A stretch of DNA of 10,489 nucleotides from the NCBI GenBank assembly GCA_003165495.1, contig PMMB01000314.1, positions 14,859-25,347 on the forward strand, written 5' to 3'. The notes beneath the pieces are model-generated. The model saw nothing but the letters and a program-made list of their open reading frames with translations, did not search any database and was not told the origin of the DNA. The position numbers and the translations under genes were made by a program. The stretch comes from Gammaproteobacteria bacterium (GTDB lineage Bacteria > Pseudomonadota > Gammaproteobacteria > Steroidobacterales > Steroidobacteraceae). Shown one piece after another: positions 1-4,270 of this stretch (positions within the stretch are counted from its first letter, which is position 1; every line of letters begins with the position of its first letter).

Positions 1-431
1 CGGTTGCACACTGCCGTTTGCGCCATTTGCGTTATCAACGCTTGGGTGTAGCGCAGCAATAGATGTAGCACGGGCCCGGCACGATTGAACTCATCTTTCA
101 TCAACTGTGCCTTCAATCGGAATCCCAGACCGGCACTTTGCACCACCGCACGGCTGGGAGTCGATTCGCCCCCCATAAACAGCGAGACCCCCACGACCCC
201 CTCGTTGCCGACCACCGCAATCTCGGCCGAAGCGCCGTTTTCCATAACGTAAAGCAGCGAGACGATGGAGGTCGTTGGAAAGTAGACGTGGGTTAGGGTG
301 GCGCCGGATTCGTATAAAACCTGGCCTAACGGCATCTCAACCTGCTCAAGCAATGATTGCCAGCGCCGCCACTCGGGATCTGGCAGCGCCGCCAGGAGGA
401 AGTTTTTCCTCGGTTCGGTGGAAATCGGCAT
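1..431 (-). CDS. Crp/Fnr family transcriptional regulator (partial, C-terminus outside window)
   Basis: Reading leftwards from the ATG at 431, the frame stays open for 143 codons to the window edge. The protein begins MPISTEPRKNFLLAALPDPE and continues through VYFPTTSIVSLLYVMENG and EIAVVGNEGVVGVSLFMGG, the beta-roll effector domain of Crp/Fnr regulators. It reaches the start of the long dimerisation helix (LLLRYTQALITQMAQTAVCN). The DNA-binding helix-turn-helix would lie beyond position 1. No Fe-S cysteine cluster of the FNR type is seen in the visible N-terminus, so an oxygen-sensing FNR is unlikely; the ligand is unknown. An AGGAA ribosome-binding site at 439-443 sits 7 bases before the ATG and fixes the start. 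A palindrome overlapping a possible -10 box lies just upstream and may be an autoregulatory site. The gene is downstream of, and on the same strand as, the stress-type gene at 545-1111. The family call is firm; the regulon cannot be inferred. Confidence 0.9.
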   Translation of the reverse strand, partial: MPISTEPRKNFLLAALPDPEWRRWQSLLEQVEMPLGQVLYESGATLTHVYFPTTSIVSLLYVMENGASAEIAVVGNEGVVGVSLFMGGESTPSRAVVQSAGLGFRLKAQLMKDEFNRAGPVLHLLLRYTQALITQMAQTAVCN

Positions 432-438
432 TGCAGAT

Positions 439-479
439 TTCCTACGTGAGTCTCGACATTATGTCGCAATCGTCGTGCC
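439..479 (-). promoter_or_regulatory. Candidate promoter/operator of the Crp/Fnr gene: palindrome CGACAT-T-ATGTCG plus RBS
   Basis: Positions 454-466 form a perfect inverted repeat with 6-bp arms around one central base. Read on the minus strand it contains CATAAT, one base off the sigma-70 -10 consensus, so a protein bound here would occlude the promoter. The -35 position 17 bases upstream (TGTCTC) is poor, which fits an activator-dependent or weak promoter. The RBS AGGAA is at 439-443. The palindrome is seen directly; its role as an operator is inferred. Confidence 0.4.
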
Positions 480-544
480 GGAGACACCCACTATGCGTTC
501 TGTTTCCGCGAAAGGCAATTACATTACCTTAAGGCAATCTTTGC

Positions 545-1111
545 TCATGAATGCACGAGCTTTCCGCCACTCGCTTGCCACTCCCGCACCAAGTTGCTCG
601 CATCCTTATCGGAGCGCGGCTTCACTCCCATCAGAATGCCGCCCGCGCGAATACCCTGTTCGTATTCCTCGACGCGCCCTTCGGGAATGCCCCATTTCGT
701 AAGCGCCCCTATCAATGCGCCCGCAAGGCCGACAGCCCCAGCGGCGGTCAGGGCTACGGCAATGGGTCCAGCAGCAAGAACACCCAATACCGGAACGAGC
801 AAGAGAGTGCCCACTCCAGCAAGCGCCGGGGCAATCGTGCCGATCGTACCACCGGCGGGACCACCTATGCCCTCTGCAGATTTTCCGTCTTCTGAACCAT
901 CTTTTGTCGCATTGCTGCTCAGATCCGTTTTGGTGTCGTGCCCGGGGGAAAAAAATCGGTTGCGGGTCTCCTCGGACATGAGCACGTCGATGTCAGAGTT
1001 CTCATAGCCCAACCGAGTTGCAGATCGATATCCACGCTCGGCACTGTCCTTATTTGTGAATAGTCCGGTGACCATCCTAGCCGGCCCGAGAGATTGAGCT
1101 GAATCGGTCAT
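545..1111 (-). CDS. Gly-rich membrane protein with general-stress-protein (GSP17M-like) N-terminal domain
   Basis: The gene encodes 188 residues. Residues 13-48 (VTGLFTNKDSAERGYRSATRLGYE and following) resemble the small alpha/beta domain of general stress protein 17M/YflT. In that family it pairs a 'deal with the next protein' fold with a membrane or glycine-zipper segment. A polar, acidic linker (about 49-80) leads to a long Gly/Ala-rich hydrophobic stretch (82-137) with repeated small-residue spacing, typical of glycine-zipper membrane helices. The C-terminus GIPEGRVEEYEQGIRAGGIL (141-160) is the usual closing motif, YE-G-R-GG, of such stress-associated proteins. There is no cleavable signal peptide. 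The start is supported by AGGAG at 1118-1122, 6 bases before the ATG. A TATAGA box at 1141-1146 could be its -10. Function is unknown beyond an expected envelope or stress role; no enzyme motif is visible. Confidence 0.8.
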   Translation of the reverse strand: MTDSAQSLGPARMVTGLFTNKDSAERGYRSATRLGYENSDIDVLMSEETRNRFFSPGHDTKTDLSSNATKDGSEDGKSAEGIGGPAGGTIGTIAPALAGVGTLLLVPVLGVLAAGPIAVALTAAGAVGLAGALIGALTKWGIPEGRVEEYEQGIRAGGILMGVKPRSDKDASNLVREWQASGGKLVHS

Positions 1112-1536
1112 TGTCCGCTCCTATGTTGCCAGCCATCAGGTCTATAGCGCTGGTGTTCGCAATGTGGCTCGCGCCGATGGTTCACTAAGCTGCGTGCGCG
1201 TTGAATCGTGGACTCTACCAAATGGCCGCCCAGCGTTGAAGCGGAAATGAATTTTCGGGCCGCATAGGCGATTCGCAGTCGCGCCGCTAGCCAGTCGAGG
1301 TCTCAAGCATGGTAGTAGTAGGGCGTAAAATCAATAGAAGCGTGCGGCCGCTACCAACTTACTCGATGATTTGCCTCCAAGCGATTCCGGCACTTTCGAG
1401 TCCCGCGTCTTGCGGTGTAGGACATCCGACGACAGACACATGCGTGATAAGCCCGTGGCCCACGCGCGATAAGCCCACATCGGCATGACCGGCTTAGGTC
1501 GACAATCTACTCTTCGAAATGAACGAGGAGACGAAG
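1112..1536. other. Non-coding stretch between divergent genes
   Basis: About 425 bases separate the minus-strand stress gene from the plus-strand lipoprotein gene, so both promoters should lie here. On the minus strand TATAGA (1141-1146 on the plus strand: tctata) is the only reasonable -10 candidate near the stress gene. Near the right end lies a set of regularly spaced TAAGCC half-sites (separate entry). Reading frames in this stretch are short, lack ribosome-binding sites and show no family features. I see no tRNA, transposase or clear terminator. Confidence 0.5.
1442..1496. repeat. Phased TAAGCC half-sites (two direct, one inverted) upstream of the lipoprotein gene
   Basis: GCGTGATAAGCCC at 1442-1454 and GCGCGATAAGCCC at 1464-1476 match at 12 of 13 bases with a 22-base period. 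A third copy of the core, inverted as GGCTTA, sits at 1491-1496, 21 bases further on. Spacing near two helical turns puts all three on one DNA face, which suits a cooperatively bound regulator. The repeat lies 40-95 bases before the lipoprotein start at 1537. The repeats are observed; regulatory function is inferred. Confidence 0.4.
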
Positions 1537-1725
1537 ATGAAGGTCTTATCAAGTTTGTTAATTCTAGGCGTTATGCTCTCAGGCTGCGTTAGCAACAATC
1601 CTCCGCGGGATAGGGCCACCACGGTGGTCGTACCGCCAAGCTCGGGAACCACGACGGTAGTCGTACCGCAAGCACAGGGAACCGTCGTGCTTTGCCATGA
1701 CGGGACGAGGCCGCCCTGCTACTAA
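1537..1725 (+). CDS. Small lipoprotein, unknown function
   Basis: The product is 62 residues: a short basic start (MK), a hydrophobic segment (VLSSLLILGVM), then the lipobox L14-S15-G16-C17. Cys17 would be lipidated and the mature peptide is only 46 residues. The mature part is low in complexity, with two copies of TTVVVP (about residues 28-33 and 39-44) and a Cys-containing tail, VLCHDGTRPPCY. The two tail cysteines could form a disulfide in the periplasm. The start at 1537 is preferred over the ATG at 1519 because GAGGAG at 1525-1530 lies 6 bases before it, and because the upstream start would add an acidic leader (MNEETK) unsuited to a signal peptide. It stands alone, with divergent and decayed neighbours. 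I recognise the general type of tiny proteobacterial lipoprotein but no function. That it is a gene is supported by the RBS and lipobox. Confidence 0.65.
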   Translation: MKVLSSLLILGVMLSGCVSNNPPRDRATTVVVPPSSGTTTVVVPQAQGTVVLCHDGTRPPCY

Positions 1726-1747
1726 CCGGTGGCGAGTCCGGCGCGAC

Positions 1748-1813
1748 CTCGTGAATAGTACCGAATGCGTCATCGGGTGAGGGTTCATTTGGAAGATGGC
1801 ACGCATTCACGAG
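1748..1813. repeat. Inverted repeats downstream of the lipoprotein gene with two alternative pairings
   Basis: CTCGTGAAT (1748-1756) is the exact complement of ATTCACGAG (1805-1813). GAATGCGT (1763-1770) is the exact complement of ACGCATTC (1801-1808). The two right arms overlap, so only one hairpin can form at a time. The element lies between the convergent 3' ends of the lipoprotein gene and the broken VOC gene. There is no T-run, so it is not a classical terminator. Confidence 0.4.
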
Positions 1814-1828
1814 TGTCGCAGGAAGCAC

Positions 1829-2070
1829 TTACAACCGGGCATCCCGCCCGGCGGGTTCCCACAGTTCTACTGGATTTCCATCCGGGTCGTGCAATCTGGC
1901 AAAACGCCCGTTGGGATACCCCGTAATTGCGCAACCATGGCGTCGAGGTTGCTTGCTGCGGCGACCCAAAGTATTTGGTGTCCATCGGGAGTCATGTTGG
2001 GGTCCAGTGGTTTTGATTCGATGACACCGGAAGCGCCAAGTGCCACGGGTTGCAATGGTTGAGGCGCCAA
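1829..2070 (-). pseudogene. Broken VOC (glyoxalase/bleomycin-resistance fold) gene, 3' part
   Basis: Two reading frames on the minus strand together spell the end of a VOC-superfamily protein. The upstream frame gives DGHQILWVAAASNLDAMVAQLRG, where NLDAMVAQLR is the beta-strand/helix typical of the family. It then loses frame near 1916-1921, and the next frame continues with RFARLHDPDGNPVELWEP, the hallmark C-terminal metal-ligand motif (DP-GN-x-ELWEP), up to the stop at 1829-1831. Roughly 8 codons that normally join these blocks appear to be missing, so the break is a small deletion with frameshift. The N-terminal half (first beta-alpha-beta repeat, about 60-70 residues) is not recognisable upstream. 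The original substrate is unknown, as VOC members include glyoxalases, dioxygenases and resistance proteins. The family call rests on the motif; that it is dead rests on the frameshift and missing N-terminus. Confidence 0.7.
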
Positions 2071-2162
2071 GTATTAGCATTCCGCGATTTATCATCATTT
2101 CTAGGCCCCGGCTGTTCTTATCGGCACATTGAGAGTGCCACTCGCCGAAAGCTGCGGCCAAT

Positions 2163-2188
2163 TCAGGGGGTCAAATCAGGGGGTCAAA
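2163..2188. repeat. Perfect 13-bp tandem duplication TCAGGGGGTCAAA
   Basis: The unit occurs at 2163-2175 and again, without any gap, at 2176-2188. It lies in the non-coding stretch between the broken VOC gene and the arsR promoter. It could be a slippage product, the scar or tip of a mobile element, or a tandem operator. No transposase or second flanking copy is visible. Confidence 0.6.
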
Positions 2189-2227
2189 ATCGCCGGAAGC
2201 GTGCCGCCGTTTCCAAACCGCCTTTAT

Positions 2228-2260
2228 TTGACGCGTGCATTTTGATTCGATACCCTTGGA
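2228..2260 (+). promoter_or_regulatory. Candidate arsR promoter and weak RBS
   Basis: TTGACG (2228-2233) matches the -35 consensus at 5 of 6 bases. Seventeen bases on, TACCCT (2251-2256) matches TATAAT only at its T-A...T positions. GGAA at 2257-2260 is a short, close RBS (3 bases before the ATG). A transcript from here would have almost no leader. The -35 is convincing, the -10 is not. No strong ArsR-type inverted repeat could be picked out. Confidence 0.35.
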
Positions 2261-2263
2261 AAT

Positions 2264-2620
2264 ATGAAATCACGAGCTGTAATTGCGGGACTGGCCGCAT
2301 TAGCCCAAGAGTCGCGACTTGCGCTTTTCCGGTTGCTCGTGAAAAGAGGCCCGGAGGGCTATACGCCGACGCAACTGACGGAAAAGCTCGGTGTTCCCGC
2401 GCCAACTTTGTCATTTCACCTAAAGGAACTGCAGCGCGCCGGCCTCATCGTAGCCCAGCGCAGTGGGCGCTTCCTGTTCTACAGCCCAAATTTTCCCCAC
2501 ATGAATCAATTGCTCGAATTCTTAACCGATAACTGCTGCAGCCTGGCGGACAAGGATTGCGGTCCGACGTGCGGAGCGCCGGCAACCGAAGTGGCTCGAC
2601 CTAAGAGGAAACGTGCATGA
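2264..2620 (+). CDS. arsR: ArsR/SmtB-family arsenic-responsive repressor
   Basis: The product is a 118-residue winged-helix repressor that should hold the ars operon off until As(III) or Sb(III) binds. The N-terminal helix LAALAQESRLALFRLLV (10-26) opens the classic ArsR fold. The recognition region LTEKLGVPAPTLSFHLKELQ (38-57) contains the family signature S-x-H-L-x-x-L, and the wing follows (AQRSGRFLFYS, 64-74). The canonical ELCVC metal site in the recognition helix is absent. Instead a C-terminal cluster, C91-C92-x6-C99-x3-C103, is present, comparable to the CC-x5-C site of Acidithiobacillus ferrooxidans ArsR. The basic tail (RPKRKRA) is unusual. The stop overlaps the ATG of the arsN1 remnant as ATGA, and arsC and an aquaporin gene follow, which supports the arsenic assignment. 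The promoter upstream is weak in its -10. Confidence 0.93.
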   Translation: MKSRAVIAGLAALAQESRLALFRLLVKRGPEGYTPTQLTEKLGVPAPTLSFHLKELQRAGLIVAQRSGRFLFYSPNFPHMNQLLEFLTDNCCSLADKDCGPTCGAPATEVARPKRKRA

Positions 2621-2858
2621 CGTGCCTCCCGCGAACTGGTTCCACTTTGTTGGGCTGGGCGTCGCTGGCGGCCGTCTCGGGGCGCTGCGTGGATGCCGGC
2701 GTCGCTGCAAGCCGGCATCTTTCCTGAGAATCGTGCGAGGCTTTGAACCGGTGGGGCTGCGCCGTCGCCTCGGAAAAATGAACTATGGCCCGCTCGGCGG
2801 CCACTGGCGCGACGTCCTGTTGCTGGAGCGGCGCAGCACTTGTGTCGGCATCGGCTAA
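2617..2858 (+). pseudogene. arsN1: Broken arsN1-type GNAT acetyltransferase (arsinothricin resistance family)
   Basis: Three frames in order give pieces of an ArsN1-like N-acetyltransferase. The ATG at 2617 overlaps the arsR stop and has AGAGGAA (2604-2610) 6 bases upstream. Its frame reads GSTLLGWASLAAVSGRC then VDAGVA, the family's central strand, before a stop at about 2725. A second frame gives QAGIFPENRA (2708-2737), the conserved GIFPEN motif. A third gives GFEPVG and later HWRDVLLLERRS, the C-terminus, up to the stop at 2856-2858. Missing are roughly 55 N-terminal residues, the acetyl-CoA binding loop that normally lies between the first two pieces, and several residues before GFEPVG. 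Intact members are about 160-180 residues; here only 242 bases remain. ArsN1 enzymes acetylate arsinothricin or phosphinothricin. The order arsR-arsN1-arsC with an intact RBS suggests recent decay by several deletions. Assembly error is the main alternative. Confidence 0.78.
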
Positions 2859-2884
2859 CTGATTCAACCTCATAGAGATCCTTG

Positions 2885-3403
2885 ATGGTGGACACGGTCT
2901 ACAACGTTCTGTTTTTGTGCACGGGCAATTCCGCGCGCAGCATTCTCGCCGAGTCCATCATTAATAAACTGGGCAACGGCAAGTTCCGCGGATTCAGTGC
3001 CGGCAGTCACCCCAGGGGTCAAGTGCATCCGATCGCACTCGCGCTGTTGCGGCAATTAGATTTTCCGACAGACGGCTTGCGCAGTAAGAGCTGGGACGAA
3101 ATCGCGGCGCCCAATGGTCCGCACCTCGACTTCGTGTTCACGGTCTGTGACAACGCTGCCGGTGAGGCGTGCCCGTACTGGCCGGGGCAGCCGATGACGG
3201 CTCACTGGGGGATTCCAGATCCGGCGGCGGGCGAAGGAACGGTTATTGAGAAGAGCTTGGCGTTTCGCGACGCCTTCCGGTCGATGGAAACGCGGATCAA
3301 ATTGTTCTTAAGCCTCCCGCTAGCCTCGATCGATCGGATGCGGCTCCAGGAACGCTTGGACGCCATTGGCCAGACACCGATCCGTGCCGACGATGCACAC
3401 TGA
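2885..3403 (+). CDS. arsC: Thioredoxin-type arsenate reductase (low-molecular-weight phosphatase fold)
   Basis: The 172-residue protein reduces arsenate to arsenite in the cytoplasm, using a Cys triad recycled by thioredoxin. The N-terminus NVLFLCTGNSARS carries the P-loop C12-x5-R18 of the LMW protein-tyrosine-phosphatase fold. The other redox cysteines are in VCDNAAGEACPYWPG (C88 and C96), and the general acid is D112 in GIPDPA. These match the C10/C82/C89 and Asp-Pro features of the pI258-type enzyme, and the SAGSHPRGQVHP segment is typical. Length is slightly above the usual 130-160 because of a C-terminal extension (about 140-172). The ATG at 2885 is preferred over the TTG one codon earlier; the RBS is a modest AGAGA about 7 bases upstream. 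The gene sits 26 bases after the arsN1 remnant and its last 11 bases overlap the aquaporin gene. This is strong family evidence with all catalytic residues present. Confidence 0.95.
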   Translation: MVDTVYNVLFLCTGNSARSILAESIINKLGNGKFRGFSAGSHPRGQVHPIALALLRQLDFPTDGLRSKSWDEIAAPNGPHLDFVFTVCDNAAGEACPYWPGQPMTAHWGIPDPAAGEGTVIEKSLAFRDAFRSMETRIKLFLSLPLASIDRMRLQERLDAIGQTPIRADDAH

Positions 3404-4106
3404 ACCCCTTTCACGCCGCCTACTCGCCGAGGGCCTCGGATCGGCGCTGCTGGCAGCGGCCGTTGTGGGTTCGGGGATCATGGCCCAACGCCTGTCTGGC
3501 GGTAATGTCGCGATGGCCCTGCTTGCGAATACGGCAGCCACCGTGGCTGTTCTCTACACGCTGATTACCCTCTTGGGTCACATTAGTGGAGCCCACTTTA
3601 ACCCCGCGGTCTCAGTCATCGAGACGCTTCGAGGGCGGCTATTGTGGCGTGACGCCGGCGCGTACACCGCGATCCAGATTCTGGGCTGCTGCGCCGGCGC
3701 GATCCTTGCGCATCTGATGTTTGAGCTGCCCATTTGGGAGGTGTCAACACACGTTAGGAGCGGGCCGGCCCAGTGGCTCGCCGAGGCTATTGCCACTTTT
3801 GGGCTTCTGCTCGTGGTCATTGGTCACCGCCGTGCTGAAGATGCGCCATGGATGGTGGCTTGTTGGATCGGTGCGGCCTACTGGTTTACTGCATCGACGT
3901 CGTTCGCGAACCCGGCGATCACGATTGCTCGATCCCTGACAAACACGTTCTCTGGCATCCGTCCGATAGACGCGCCGGCGTTCGTCGTGGCCCAATTCGT
4001 CGGCGCGATATCCGCCTTGGGAGTGGGCCGCGTGTTATTTCCTGCAGCGAGATTGGAACTCGTCGTTCGTGACCACGAACTAACAGGCTCTGACCCAAGG
4101 TCCTGA
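3393..4106 (+). CDS. aqpS: MIP-family aquaporin/aquaglyceroporin, AqpS-like arsenite channel
   Basis: The 237-residue inner-membrane channel has six hydrophobic segments and two NPA half-helices: GAHFNPAVS (N70-P71-A72) and FANPAITIAR (N173-P174-A175). It begins LAEGLGSALLAAAVVGSG, standard for the bacterial MIP family. Canonical aquaporins have Arg straight after the second NPA; here it is Ile176, removing the positive charge of the ar/R filter and predicting a wider, less water-selective pore. Placed after arsR and arsC it replaces an ArsB/Acr3 pump: arsenite made by ArsC would leave down its gradient, as proposed for S. meliloti AqpS. The ATG at 3393 overlaps the last 11 bases of arsC in another frame, implying translational coupling; no clear RBS precedes it. 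An in-frame TTG at 3366 is a less likely start. The arsenite role is inferred from context. Confidence 0.92.
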   Translation: MHTEPLSRRLLAEGLGSALLAAAVVGSGIMAQRLSGGNVAMALLANTAATVAVLYTLITLLGHISGAHFNPAVSVIETLRGRLLWRDAGAYTAIQILGCCAGAILAHLMFELPIWEVSTHVRSGPAQWLAEAIATFGLLLVVIGHRRAEDAPWMVACWIGAAYWFTASTSFANPAITIARSLTNTFSGIRPIDAPAFVVAQFVGAISALGVGRVLFPAARLELVVRDHELTGSDPRS

Positions 4107-4270
4107 GCGACCGCTAGGACACAGAGTTGGCATGTAAACCGGCAGCGAACTGTGACCAGGAATTCGCAACTCGGTGCTCGCTGAAACAAGGGCTTGCGGC
4201 GCCTGTTGCAAACTTGTGCAAGAATTAGGAGTTATCGAAGGTATTCACCCAAGAAGACCAGGGGAAGATC
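4107..4270 (+). promoter_or_regulatory. Intergenic region upstream of the secreted-protein gene
   Basis: This stretch should hold the end of the ars operon and the promoter of the next gene. TTGCA-N6-TGCAA (4206-4221) is a symmetric element that could be an operator. TTGCAA at 4206-4211 could also serve as a -35, without a good -10. The RBS of the downstream gene is GGGGAAG at 4261-4267. No hairpin followed by T's was found after the aquaporin gene. Confidence 0.3.

Noticed and set aside
512..538. Hairpin after the stress-type gene (AAGGCAAT copies at 512-519 and 531-538 with TTACCTT between)
   Set aside because: On the minus strand the stem is short with a G-T pair and only three T's follow, too weak to call a terminator.
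1331..1552. Minus-strand frame of 73 codons in the intergenic region
   Set aside because: No RBS, no recognisable domain, and it overlaps the better-supported lipoprotein start.
1519..1725. Lipoprotein starting at ATG 1519
   Set aside because: No RBS before it and an acidic leader (MNEETK) before the signal peptide; ATG 1537 has GAGGAG at ideal spacing.
2011..2251. 12-mer TTTTGATTCGAT repeated at 2011-2022 and 2240-2251
   Set aside because: Flanks differ, one copy is inside the broken VOC gene, and there is no further structure; probably chance.
3366..4106. Aquaporin starting at TTG 3366
   Set aside because: It adds nine residues not expected in the family and has no RBS; ATG 3393 gives the usual short N-terminus.
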